Source: Bradyrhizobium macuxiense (lineage in GTDB: Bacteria > Pseudomonadota > Alphaproteobacteria > Rhizobiales > Xanthobacteraceae). From it: DNA of 64,000 nt. Under the pieces are notes generated by a model. The model searched no databases. It saw only the letters and a list, made by a program, of their open reading frames with translations, and was not told the origin of the DNA. Below, piece by piece: positions 26,270 through 34,501 of this stretch. A program made the translations under genes and the position numbers. Position 1 is the first letter of the stretch; the number at the start of each line of letters is the position of its first letter. Where the stretch lies: positions 682,001 through 746,000 of the forward strand of contig NZ_VITY01000001.1 of NCBI RefSeq assembly GCF_007993935.1, in the 5' to 3' direction.

Positions 26270-28186
26270 TCAGGCGACCGAGACGGCATCCTCGCGATGC
26301 GAGGATAGCAGCCTGCGGATCTCGACATCCGGCACCGGCCGGCTGAACAGGTAGCCCTGCATCTCGGTACAGCCGAGGGTCCGAAGCAGACTGCGCTGCT
26401 GCTCGGTCTCGACGCCCTCGGCGGTCGTGGTCATGTCGCTCGCGGCGGCAATGTTCACGACGGCCTGGACGATCGTGGACGACGCGCCCGTCCCGGCGAG
26501 ATCCTTGATGAAGGCACGGTCGATCTTGATCTTGTCGAACGGGAAGCGCTGCAGATAGCTCAGCGACGAATAGCCGGTGCCGAAATCGTCGAGCGCGATG
26601 CGCACGCCGAGCTCGCGGAGCTGATGAAGGATGTCGAGCGCGGCCTCGTCGTCGCGGATCAGCACCGCCTCGGTGATCTCGAGCTCGAGCCGCGCGGGCG
26701 CGAGCCCCGACGCCGCCAGCGCGGCGGCGACGTTCAGCGCCAGCGTCTGGCTCTTGAACTGGATCGGCGAGACGTTGACCGCGACATGGATATGATCCGG
26801 CCAGTTCACGGCTTCCCGGCACGCAGTGTTGAGCACCCAGTGTCCGAGATCGTTGATCAGGCCGGTATCCTCGGCGACCGGGATGAAATCCGCGGGCGAG
26901 ATCGTGCCGCGTTCGGGATGGCGCCAGCGCAGCAGCGCCTCGCAGCAGCTGACCCGGCCGTCCCCTAGATGGAGCAACGGCTGATAATGCAGCTCGAAGC
27001 TGCCCTCGACGATGGCTTGGCGCAATTCGAGCTCCAGGCTGCGCCTCGCCTTGGCGCGCGCGTCCATGCCGGCTTCGAAGAAGCGGTAGGTGCGGCGGCC
27101 GTCGCTCTTGGCTCCATAGAGCGCGAGGTCGGCGTTGCGCAGCAATTGATCGAGGTCGAGCCCGTCGGTGGGCGCAACCGCGATACCGATGCTGGCATCG
27201 GTCGTAATCAGGTGCCCGCTGCAATCGATCGGCTGGCGGATGCTCTGGTAGATCGCGGCCAGCAGCTGCATGGTCTGGGTCTGATCGCGGACCGCGGTCT
27301 GGATCACGGCAAACTCGTCGCCGCCGAGCCGCGCCGCCACATCGGTTCCCCCGAGGCAGGAGCGCAGACGATCGGCGATTGCCCTCAGCAGCTCGTCGCC
27401 GATCTGATGGCCGAGCGCGTCGTTGACGGCTTTGAATTCGTCGATATCGATATACATGACAGCGAGCTGGTCATCCGGCCCGATCGTTCTCAGCGCCTGC
27501 TCGAGGCGCTGGCGGAACAGCACGCGATTGGGCAGGTCGGTGAGCGCATCATAATGCGCCATGTAGGCGATCTTGCTTTCGGTACGCGTCCTCTCGGTGA
27601 CATCCTCGATGGTCGCCACCCACCCGCCCTCCGGCAGCGGCTTGTTGACGATCTCGATCGCCCGGCCGCCCGGTGCCTCTGTCAGCTGACGCGTCGCCTT
27701 GCCCAGCTTCACATTGCGGATGATGGCATCGCAGAACGCGTCGACGTCGCCGTCGAACGAGCCGGTCTCCTGCCGGTGCGCGATCAGCCGCTGCATGGTG
27801 CAGCCCGGCTTCGCCACGTCGGGCGAAAGCCCGAACATCTCGATGTAAGGGCCGTTGCAGATGATGATGCGCGCCGACGCATCGTAGAGCACGAGCCCCT
27901 GCGGAATGTTATTCACGGCGGTCATGAGATTGCGGCGCTCGGTGGCGAGCCGCTCGTCCGAGACCTGGTGTCGCTTCAGCAGCAGGAAGACGATCACGGC
28001 CATGATCGCAAACGCCGCCATCAGCAGGCCTTCGCGCTCGCTCCATTGCGCGGTCGCGCTTCCCAGCAGACTGCCGACAAGCAGGCCGGCACAAAACGCC
28101 AGCCCTTTGGTCGAACCGGCGTCGGCGTTTCCTGGCGATGAATTGCGGTGTTCGGTGCGCACGCTGATCTCTCCCAAGCGCGGCAT
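26270..28186 (-). CDS. PAS-GGDEF-EAL cyclic-di-GMP signalling protein
   Basis: 638 residues. Two N-terminal membrane segments (about 28-46 and 54-71) are followed by a PAS domain (about 85-200), a GGDEF domain with intact ARLGGDEFAV and an EAL domain with CEALLRW, the metal-binding NVSPIQF and ELEITEAVLI, DDFGTGYSSLSYLQ and AEGVETEQQ. Both the cyclase and phosphodiesterase active sites look complete, so the protein may switch between making and degrading c-di-GMP in response to the PAS input. Membrane-bound, cytoplasmic output. It is divergent from the HerA-like gene, with 372 bp between them. Confidence 0.93.
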   Translation of the reverse strand: MPRLGEISVRTEHRNSSPGNADAGSTKGLAFCAGLLVGSLLGSATAQWSEREGLLMAAFAIMAVIVFLLLKRHQVSDERLATERRNLMTAVNNIPQGLVLYDASARIIICNGPYIEMFGLSPDVAKPGCTMQRLIAHRQETGSFDGDVDAFCDAIIRNVKLGKATRQLTEAPGGRAIEIVNKPLPEGGWVATIEDVTERTRTESKIAYMAHYDALTDLPNRVLFRQRLEQALRTIGPDDQLAVMYIDIDEFKAVNDALGHQIGDELLRAIADRLRSCLGGTDVAARLGGDEFAVIQTAVRDQTQTMQLLAAIYQSIRQPIDCSGHLITTDASIGIAVAPTDGLDLDQLLRNADLALYGAKSDGRRTYRFFEAGMDARAKARRSLELELRQAIVEGSFELHYQPLLHLGDGRVSCCEALLRWRHPERGTISPADFIPVAEDTGLINDLGHWVLNTACREAVNWPDHIHVAVNVSPIQFKSQTLALNVAAALAASGLAPARLELEITEAVLIRDDEAALDILHQLRELGVRIALDDFGTGYSSLSYLQRFPFDKIKIDRAFIKDLAGTGASSTIVQAVVNIAAASDMTTTAEGVETEQQRSLLRTLGCTEMQGYLFSRPVPDVEIRRLLSSHREDAVSVA

Positions 28187-28558
28187 CGTTACGCAGCACA
28201 GATGGAAAGGTCGTTACAACTCGCAGTTAGCAATCGGTTACGCGATACCTGGAGCCAACGTGCAACACATCGCGCCTGACCTCCGTAAAGCTACGGAGCC
28301 GCCGCTGCACTCCATCAAGATGGTGAATCCCGCATTAACGGATAAACCGTCAAACCAACGCTTCTGTGCCGGAAAGCGACGATTTCGCCGCCGATGCGCG
28401 CGACGGAGCACAATCTCACGTCACGATAGAAACAAATCGTCACCGGGAAGGTGTAGATTTAGCCGATGCCGAACCCCGGCGACTTAACGCTTTTTCCAAT
28501 CCCGGGCGGGCATATTGGTCCGGACATTTAGATTTCGAGAACGAGCCAGGCTGGAACT
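28187..28558. other. Divergent intergenic region
   Basis: These 372 bp separate the GGDEF-EAL gene and the ATPase gene and probably hold both promoters. A small hairpin is seen near 28280 (CTCCGTA-AAGC-TACGGAG). No convincing gene, repeat family or operator was found. Confidence 0.45.
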
Positions 28559-30307
28559 GTGACACCTTTCGGACGTGTGATCTCTGTGCGCGGCTCGCAG
28601 GCCCGGGTGGGGCTGCTGGCGGGCGGCCAGATGCAACTTTCAGAAATGCGCGCGACCGTCGGCCGGTTCGTCAGCATCCGCTGCGCGAACTCGGTCATTG
28701 TCGCGATGATCACCGAGGTGTCGTGCGAGAACCTGCCGGCATCCGACGAATACATGGCGACCGCCTCGGTCGACCTGCTCGGCGAAATCCTCGGCGGCGA
28801 CCGCCCCAAATTCCAGCGCGGCGTCACCCACTATCCGACCATCGGCGACAGCACCGATCTGATCACCAACCAGGAGCTGCGCACGGTCTATGCGCCGAGC
28901 GGCTCGGACCAGATCAATGTCGGCACGCTGCAGCAGGATCGCTCGGTCATCGCCTATGTCGATGTCGAGGAAATGCTTTCCAAGCATTTCGCGGTGCTCG
29001 GCTCGACCGGCGTCGGCAAGTCCACCGGCGTGTCGCTGCTGCTCAACGAGATCCTGAAGTCGCGGCCGAACCTGCGCATCTTCCTGCTCGACGTCCACAA
29101 TGAATACGGCCGCTGCTTCGGCGAGCGCGCGCAGGTGCTCAATCCGCGCAACCTGAAGCTGCCGTTCTGGCTGTTCAACTTCGAAGAGATCGTCGACGTG
29201 CTGTTCGGCGGCCGGCCCGGCGTGCCCGAAGAGCTCGACATCCTCGCCGAAGTGATCCCGATGGCGAAGGGCATCTACACCCAGTACCAGAACTCCGATC
29301 GGGTCGGTCTCGGACTGAAGCGCATCGACCCGAAGCAGGTCGGCTATACCGTCGACACGCCGGTGCCCTATCGCCTGGTCGACCTGATCTCGCTGATCGA
29401 CGAGCGCATGGGCAAGCTCGAGAACCGCTCCTCGCGCATCATCTATCACAAGCTGATCTCGCGCATCGACGCGGTGCGCAACGATCCGCGCTACGCCTTC
29501 ATGTTCGACAATGCCAATGTCGGCGGCGATACCATGGCCGAGGTGATCAGCCATCTGTTCCGCCTGCCTGCCAACGGCAAGCCGATGACCATCATGCAGC
29601 TCGCGGGCTTCCCGGCCGAAGTCGTCGATTCCGTGGTCTCGGTCTTGTGCCGCATGGCGTTCGATTTCGGGCTGTGGAGCGACGGCGTCTCGCCGATGCT
29701 GTTCGTCTGCGAGGAAGCGCACCGCTACGCCTCCGCCGACCGCAATATCGGCTTCGGGCCGACCCGCAAGGCGGTGTCGCGCATCGCCAAGGAAGGCCGC
29801 AAATACGGCGTCTATCTCGGCCTGATCACCCAGCGCCCGGCCGAGCTCGACGCGACCATCATCTCCCAGTGCAACACGCTGTTCACGATGCGCCTTGCCA
29901 ACGACCGCGACCAGGCGCTGCTGCGCTCCGCGGTGTCGGATGCCGCCGCCAATCTGCTGTCGTTCGTGCCCTCGCTCGGCACCCGCGAAGTGCTGGCGTT
30001 CGGCGAAGGCGTGGCGCTGCCGACCCGGCTGCGCTTCAAGGAGGTGCCGCCGCACCAGCTGCCGCGCGGCGAGGCCACCATCGCGACGGTGCCGTCGGTC
30101 ACCGCCGGCCACGACATGCATTTCGTCAGCGCCGTGCTGGAGCGCTGGCGCGGCGCCACCTCGCATCGCGACAGTCCGAGCGGCGATGCCAACTTCAACG
30201 CTCCGCCGCCGGCGCGCACCATGGCGCCCGCCGAGGCGCCGATGCTGCAGCCGTCACTCGGTCTCGATCCGGATCGCTTCTCGCTGTTGAAGAAGCCGCT
30301 GCGCTAG
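28559..30307 (+). CDS. HerA/DUF87-type hexameric ATPase
   Basis: 582 residues from a GTG at 28559. An N-terminal HAS-barrel-like segment (GRVISVRGSQARVGLLAGGQ) precedes the P-loop ATPase with Walker A GSTGVGKST (148-156), Walker B MLFVCEEAHRY, and a sensor region GLITQRPAELDATIISQCNTLFTMRL with candidate arginine finger. HerA ATPases translocate DNA as hexamers and usually pair with a NurA nuclease or another effector. No such partner is encoded next to it. The last 60 residues are Pro/Ala-rich. Probably a housekeeping DNA-processing ATPase; its substrate is unproven. Confidence 0.85.
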   Translation: MTPFGRVISVRGSQARVGLLAGGQMQLSEMRATVGRFVSIRCANSVIVAMITEVSCENLPASDEYMATASVDLLGEILGGDRPKFQRGVTHYPTIGDSTDLITNQELRTVYAPSGSDQINVGTLQQDRSVIAYVDVEEMLSKHFAVLGSTGVGKSTGVSLLLNEILKSRPNLRIFLLDVHNEYGRCFGERAQVLNPRNLKLPFWLFNFEEIVDVLFGGRPGVPEELDILAEVIPMAKGIYTQYQNSDRVGLGLKRIDPKQVGYTVDTPVPYRLVDLISLIDERMGKLENRSSRIIYHKLISRIDAVRNDPRYAFMFDNANVGGDTMAEVISHLFRLPANGKPMTIMQLAGFPAEVVDSVVSVLCRMAFDFGLWSDGVSPMLFVCEEAHRYASADRNIGFGPTRKAVSRIAKEGRKYGVYLGLITQRPAELDATIISQCNTLFTMRLANDRDQALLRSAVSDAAANLLSFVPSLGTREVLAFGEGVALPTRLRFKEVPPHQLPRGEATIATVPSVTAGHDMHFVSAVLERWRGATSHRDSPSGDANFNAPPPARTMAPAEAPMLQPSLGLDPDRFSLLKKPLR

Positions 30308-30416
30308 CCGCATTTCGTCAGGATTCTGCCAAGGCGCCAATGCGCCTTGCGCCCGACCCGTCATCCTCTATGGTTTGCCGTGACGCCGCATCCATGCGGC
30401 ATGCCGGAACCATCTC

Positions 30417-30995
30417 ATGACACAGCCGACCGCCAAACGCTTCGCAACGCCCGCTCTCGACAAGCTCCCGGAGGATATCCGCACCCGCATCCTGGCGGTG
30501 CAGGAAAAATCCGGCTTCGTGCCGAACGTCTTCCTCACCCTGGCCTATCGTCCCGACGAGTTTCGCGCCTTCTTTGCCTATCACGACGCGCTGATGGAAA
30601 AGGACTCCGGCCTCTCCAAAGCCGAGCGCGAAATGATCGTGGTGGCGACGAGCGCCGCCAACCTGTGCCAATATTGCGTGATCGCCCATGGCGCGATCCT
30701 GCGCATCCGCGCCAAGAATCCGCAGATTGCGGACCAGATCGCGATCAACTACCGCAAGGCCGACATCACGCCGCGGCAGCGCGCGATGCTCGATTTCGCC
30801 ATGAAAGTGAGCCGCGCCGCCGAGGAAGTCGCCGAGGCGGACTTCGCCACGCTTGCCGACCACGGCTTCAGCGACGACGATGTCTGGGATATCGCCGCGG
30901 TCGCGGCCTTCTTCGCGCTCTCCAACCGGCTCGCGAACGTCACCGGCATGCGGCCGAACGACGAGTTCTACATGCTCGGCCGGCAGCCGAAGTAG
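30417..30995 (+). CDS. AhpD-like peroxidase-related (carboxymuconolactone decarboxylase family) protein
   Basis: 192 residues. The AhpD-type CxxC-x3-H redox site is intact in NLCQYCVIAHGAIL, preceded by LSKAEREMIVVATSAAN, with the family helix pairs repeated towards the C terminus (FSDDDVWDIAAVAAFFALSNRLAN). Members are thiol-dependent hydroperoxide reductases or partners in antioxidant defence. The length and C-terminal NDEFYMLGR match the uncharacterised peroxidase-related subfamily. It is followed 25 bp later by the MgtC-like gene in the same orientation. Confidence 0.88.
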   Translation: MTQPTAKRFATPALDKLPEDIRTRILAVQEKSGFVPNVFLTLAYRPDEFRAFFAYHDALMEKDSGLSKAEREMIVVATSAANLCQYCVIAHGAILRIRAKNPQIADQIAINYRKADITPRQRAMLDFAMKVSRAAEEVAEADFATLADHGFSDDDVWDIAAVAAFFALSNRLANVTGMRPNDEFYMLGRQPK

Positions 30996-31020
30996 TAGTG
31001 AAGTAGTAGTAGAGGACGCC

Positions 31021-31533
31021 TTGGCAGACTGGAGCGAGATCATCCTGCGCCTCGGCGCGGCCACTCTGGCGGGTGGCGCGATCGGGCTTGACCGCGACCT
31101 GCGCGGCAAGCCGATCGGCCTGAAGACGCTGGGCCTCGTCAGCCTCTCGACCGCCATGGTGGTGCTGCTGGCGCTACAGTCGGTTCAGCCCGGCCAGTTC
31201 ACCGATGCCGTCAGCCGCGTGATCCAGGGCGTGCTGACCGGCATCGGCTTTCTCGGCGCCGGCGTGATCATCCGGCGGGGAGACCGCTTCCAGGTTCACG
31301 GCCTGACCAGCGCCGCATGCGCGTTCTTCGCCGCGTGCGTCGGGATTGTCTGCGGCGCCGGACATTGGCCGATCGTCGTCACTGCCGTCGCGCTGGCATT
31401 CCTGCTGCTGACCGTGGGCAGACGCGCCGAGCGGTGGCTACATCACGTGCTCGGCGGCAAGGAGTATCCGCACGAGCCGGAAGCTGCGCCCGGTCAGTCG
31501 TCGGATGCTGGGCCGCACCAGCCGGGCAGATAG
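31021..31533 (+). CDS. MgtC/SapB-family membrane protein
   Basis: 170 residues from a TTG at 31021, with AGAGGA 4 nt upstream; no ATG gives a sensible N terminus. Family features: RLGAATLAGGAIGLDRDLRGKPIGLKTLGLVS, the conserved Asp-rich first loop, then QGVLTGIGFLGAGVIIR, then HGLTSAACAFFAACVGI, with four to five membrane helices. It lacks the long C-terminal domain of Salmonella MgtC, like many short homologues. Roles in Mg2+ limitation and acid tolerance are known for relatives. Its last 40 bp overlap the 3' end of the convergent ParB-like gene. Confidence 0.85.
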   Translation: MADWSEIILRLGAATLAGGAIGLDRDLRGKPIGLKTLGLVSLSTAMVVLLALQSVQPGQFTDAVSRVIQGVLTGIGFLGAGVIIRRGDRFQVHGLTSAACAFFAACVGIVCGAGHWPIVVTAVALAFLLLTVGRRAERWLHHVLGGKEYPHEPEAAPGQSSDAGPHQPGR

Positions 31534-32120
31534 ACCGCCCCCTGGCTGCGGCCGAGCGCCAGGCCCTTTTCCAGCGCCTTGGCGAAATTGTTCTCCACCG
31601 TCTTGCGCGGGATATGGCGGCGCAGGAAATCGGCCCACAGGAATTCGCTGAACGGCGTGGTGTCCTTGGCGAAACCGCCGGCCCGGCGCATTTCGCCGGC
31701 GAGGCTGCGGAACGGATCGTCCTTGAGGTCCTTGATCGATTTCGGAATATCCCTGAAGTGCCGGCGTTCGCCCTTGGAGTCGTAGGGATAGACCCAGCGC
31801 TTGTTGTCCATCACGCCCCAGAACACGTCACGCTCGACCATCGTGAGATCGCCGATCACCGTGACCAGGATGTCCTTGACGCCTTCCTCGTGCAGCGCCC
31901 GCGCCATGTGATGATGGTCGACCACGTAGTAGCGATCGTCGGGTCCGTGGACCACCGGGATCATGTGCTTGCCCAGAAGTTCGGCGCGCTTCTTGTCCGA
32001 GCTGTGCTCACGCCAGCGCTTCCGCTTCTCCTTCACCTCGTGCATGCCGACCGTCATCTGGGTCGGTCGCAGCGACAGGATCGGGACCGGTTTGACGTAA
32101 GGCTCGCGCGTATGGGCCAT
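31494..32120 (-). CDS. ParB-like nuclease-fold protein
   Basis: 208 residues from ATG 32120 (MAHTREP; ATG 32129 would add three). The N-terminal LRPTQMTVGMHEVKEKRKRW and the central YYVVDHHHMARALHEEG carry the ParB/sulfiredoxin-like motif with a His triplet, as in the putative ParB-like nuclease family (ParBc_2). The C-terminal half (FRDIPKSIKDLKDDPFRSLAGEMRRAGG; FSEFLWADFLRR) has no HTH domain, so it is not a chromosome-partitioning ParB. Function unknown. It is divergent from the K+ channel gene and converges on mgtC with a 40-bp overlap. Confidence 0.8.
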   Translation of the reverse strand: MAHTREPYVKPVPILSLRPTQMTVGMHEVKEKRKRWREHSSDKKRAELLGKHMIPVVHGPDDRYYVVDHHHMARALHEEGVKDILVTVIGDLTMVERDVFWGVMDNKRWVYPYDSKGERRHFRDIPKSIKDLKDDPFRSLAGEMRRAGGFAKDTTPFSEFLWADFLRRHIPRKTVENNFAKALEKGLALGRSQGAVYLPGWCGPASDD

Positions 32121-32207
32121 GAATTGCACTCCCGTTTGACCGGCACTCCGGAATGGGTTCCATTATGACATGATGTCTCAGGCAGACGAAAGAGCCGGTT
32201 CGGCGGA

Positions 32208-33089
32208 ATGGCTTTGAGAGCAAGCGAACGCGTGAAGGCACGCACGGTCCGCCTCGGCAACCGCGAGGTCGTGACCGAGGGATTGGAGCTCAGTTTCTGG
32301 GCGGACATCAGTCACCGCTGCATGACGGCATCGTGGCCCGCCTTTATCGGCGGTGCAGCATTGGTGTTCATCACCTTCAACGGCGTCTTCGCGCTGCTCT
32401 ACTGGCTCGGCGATCACCCGATCGCCAACGTGGCTGACGGCCAATACATCGACTACCTCTATTTCAGCATCGAGACACTCTCGACCGCCGGCTACGGCGA
32501 CATGCATCCGCAGACCCATTACGGGCACTTCATCGCCGCCATCGAGCTCTTCACCGGCATCTTCTCGATGTCGCTGATGACCGGGCTGATCTTCGCCCGC
32601 TTCTCGCGGCCGAGCGCGCGCCTGCTGTTCGCCGACAACCCCGTGATCTCGGACCACGAGGGCGAACGGACGCTGATGATCCGCCTTGCCAATGAGCGGC
32701 ACAACATCATCGCCAACGCCACAGCGCGACTGTGGCTGTTCAAGAACGACCTCAGCAAGGAAGGCATGGCCTATCGCCGGTTCTTCGAGCTGCCGCTCGC
32801 GCGCAGCGAAAGCCCGGCATTGGCACTGAGCTGGACCCTGTTTCATGTGATCGACAAGGACAGCCCGCTGCACGGCCTCAACGCGGAAGACCTGGAAGCC
32901 ATCAATGCCGGGCTGGGCCTCATCGTGTCGGGCTATGACGACGTTGCAGCGCAAACTTTGCATGCGCGAAAATCCTACGAACATTCCGATATCCGTTTCG
33001 GACATCGCTATGCCGAAATCCTGCGCGCGACCGACGACGGCCGTCTCAGGATCGACTACAGTCGGTTCCACGAGACGATCGAAGCATGA
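32208..33089 (+). CDS. Inward-rectifier potassium channel (KirBac-like)
   Basis: 293 residues. An N-terminal slide helix region (ADISHRCMTASWPAF) leads into the outer helix (about 47-68) and the pore loop with the selectivity filter TAGYGD (about 97-102). The inner helix (FIAAIELFTGIFSMSLMTGLIFARFSRP) and the cytoplasmic immunoglobulin-like Kir domain follow (FADNPVISDHEGERTLMIRLANERHN; LFHVIDKDSPLHG; DDVAAQTLHARKSY). The length matches KirBac proteins. It conducts K+ passively across the inner membrane. Together with two Kup genes 8-10 kb away it adds to the potassium theme of the window. Confidence 0.9.
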   Translation: MALRASERVKARTVRLGNREVVTEGLELSFWADISHRCMTASWPAFIGGAALVFITFNGVFALLYWLGDHPIANVADGQYIDYLYFSIETLSTAGYGDMHPQTHYGHFIAAIELFTGIFSMSLMTGLIFARFSRPSARLLFADNPVISDHEGERTLMIRLANERHNIIANATARLWLFKNDLSKEGMAYRRFFELPLARSESPALALSWTLFHVIDKDSPLHGLNAEDLEAINAGLGLIVSGYDDVAAQTLHARKSYEHSDIRFGHRYAEILRATDDGRLRIDYSRFHETIEA

Positions 33090-33137
33090 ATACCACCTCT
33101 GCGGGTACCAAGATTTTAGGTGTGAAACACGCCGAAC

Positions 33138-33533
33138 ATGCTAAACATGAGTGGCGACGCGACCGGACTGACAACAGTGAAGACGCAGCGGCCAATTTCC
33201 TCGGATGACGAGCACGTGGTGCTCAAATTCCGGCCGCGTACCTCGGCGCAGCCGCCCGGCAAGCGCGAGGACCCGGCCCGATCGACCCGCCCGACTTCCG
33301 TCGCTCCCGTTTCCGTCGCCAACGACCTCTCCCGCTACGAGAAGCCGCGCGAGGAGCCGGATGACTTCCGCCAGCGCATGCTCGCCAACATCGCCGCCTT
33401 TGCCTTCACCGTGGCGCTCACGGCGATCGGCATCTGGCTTGCCATGAGCATCGCCGATTTGCGCAAGACCCAGGATTGCGTGCTGATGGGCCGCAGGGAT
33501 TGCGCGAAGATTACGGTGATGCCGCGCACCTAG
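33138..33533 (+). CDS. Conserved-looking hypothetical membrane protein
   Basis: 131 residues (ATG 33138, or ATG 33147). Residues 1-75 are polar, Pro/Arg-rich and probably disordered; one membrane helix lies at about 85-105 (IAAFAFTVALTAIGIWLAMSIADL); the short C-terminal tail has two Cys (DCVLMGRRDCAKI) that could form a disulfide on the periplasmic side. I do not recognise a family. It lies between the Kir gene and acpXL, and the next 179 bp seem to hold the acpXL promoter. Confidence 0.65.
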   Translation: MLNMSGDATGLTTVKTQRPISSDDEHVVLKFRPRTSAQPPGKREDPARSTRPTSVAPVSVANDLSRYEKPREEPDDFRQRMLANIAAFAFTVALTAIGIWLAMSIADLRKTQDCVLMGRRDCAKITVMPRT

Positions 33534-33712
33534 GCTGGCCGGAACCGTGCCCAAAAACCGTCCTCGCCGGGCCGGCCAAGCTCCATTGAACTAACGGCCC
33601 TGCTCCGATATACGGGCACACGACTCCCGGCAGCAGCAATAGGGCATTCCGGGGCAACGCGCCCGCCTCCTCCGAGCCGACCCGGAATTACCTTCAATAT
33701 ATCAAAGGCTTA

Positions 33713-34015
33713 ATGATGTCCTCCACATTCGAGCAGATCGCCAACATTATCGCGGAGACCTGCGACATCCCGCGCGATACGATCAAGCCGGAGAGCCACG
33801 CGATCGACGATCTGGGGATCGACAGCCTCGACTTCCTGGACATCGCCTTTGCCATCGACAAGGCCTTCGGGATCAAGATGCCGCTCGAGAAGTGGACCCA
33901 GGAGGTCAACGACGGCAAGGCCACGACGGAGCAGTACTTCGTGTTGCAGAATCTCGCGGACCGCATCGACGAGCTGGTCGCGGCCAAGAACGCGGGCGCG
34001 GGCTCGGCCTCGTAA
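33713..34015 (+). CDS. acpXL: Acyl carrier protein AcpXL for very-long-chain lipid A fatty acids
   Basis: 100 residues (ATG 33713; ATG 33716 has better spacing from AAAGG). The phosphopantetheine Ser38 sits in [34 protein letters not shown], a sequence characteristic of rhizobial AcpXL and unlike the housekeeping AcpP. AcpXL carries the growing 27-hydroxyoctacosanoyl-type chain that is attached to lipid A in Rhizobiales. It is the first gene of a five-gene run with gaps of 9 bp or overlaps, so it probably leads the operon. Confidence 0.93.
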   Translation: MMSSTFEQIANIIAETCDIPRDTIKPESHAIDDLGIDSLDFLDIAFAIDKAFGIKMPLEKWTQEVNDGKATTEQYFVLQNLADRIDELVAAKNAGAGSAS

Positions 34016-34024
34016 TCGCCAGTC

Positions 34025-34501
34025 ATGCAGCTTGAAACTTTTCAGCTGATCGATCGGATCGTCGACCTCAACCTCGACGCAAGGACCATTGTCGTCGAGG
34101 CGGACGTCCCGCCGGACAGCCATTCGGTGTTCGCCGGGCATTTCCCGGGCTACCCGATCATGCCCGGCGTGCTGCTCACCGAAGCGATGGCGCAGAGCTC
34201 GGGCTGGCTGATCCTTGGTCTGACCAAGTTCGAGCGCATGCCCTTCCTCGCCATGGTCAAGGAAGCCAAGATGCGTGGCTTCGTCAGCCCCGGCTCGACA
34301 CTGACGATCGAAGCCAAGATCGAACACGAAGGTTCAGGCTTCACCGTGACCTCGGCGAAGGTCCGCGTCGGCAAGGAGCTCAAATGCAACGCCGAGCTGA
34401 CCTTCCGTCATATCCCCTTCCCCAGCCCGGACTTGCGCGTGCACATGGATGCGATGGCCACCAAGATCGGGTTTCCGCAGCAGGCAATGAGTAATGGCTG
34501 A
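34025..34501 (+). CDS. fabZXL: 3-hydroxyacyl-ACP dehydratase FabZXL
   Basis: 158 residues with the hot-dog fold. The catalytic His is in VFAGHFPGYPIMPGVLLTEAMAQ and the Glu follows in the same segment, as in FabZ. It would dehydrate 3-hydroxyacyl-AcpXL during elongation to C28-C32. It begins 9 bp after acpXL and its last 8 bp overlap fabF2XL. The position in the operon, more than the sequence, marks it as the XL paralogue. Confidence 0.9.
   Translation: MQLETFQLIDRIVDLNLDARTIVVEADVPPDSHSVFAGHFPGYPIMPGVLLTEAMAQSSGWLILGLTKFERMPFLAMVKEAKMRGFVSPGSTLTIEAKIEHEGSGFTVTSAKVRVGKELKCNAELTFRHIPFPSPDLRVHMDAMATKIGFPQQAMSNG

Noticed and set aside
28559..33089. HerA ATPase plus ParB-like nuclease-fold protein plus ion channel as a new defence island
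   Set aside because: The genes lie on different strands, are separated by an AhpD-like and an MgtC-like gene, have their own intergenic regions and show no mobile-element signs; a shared system is not supported.
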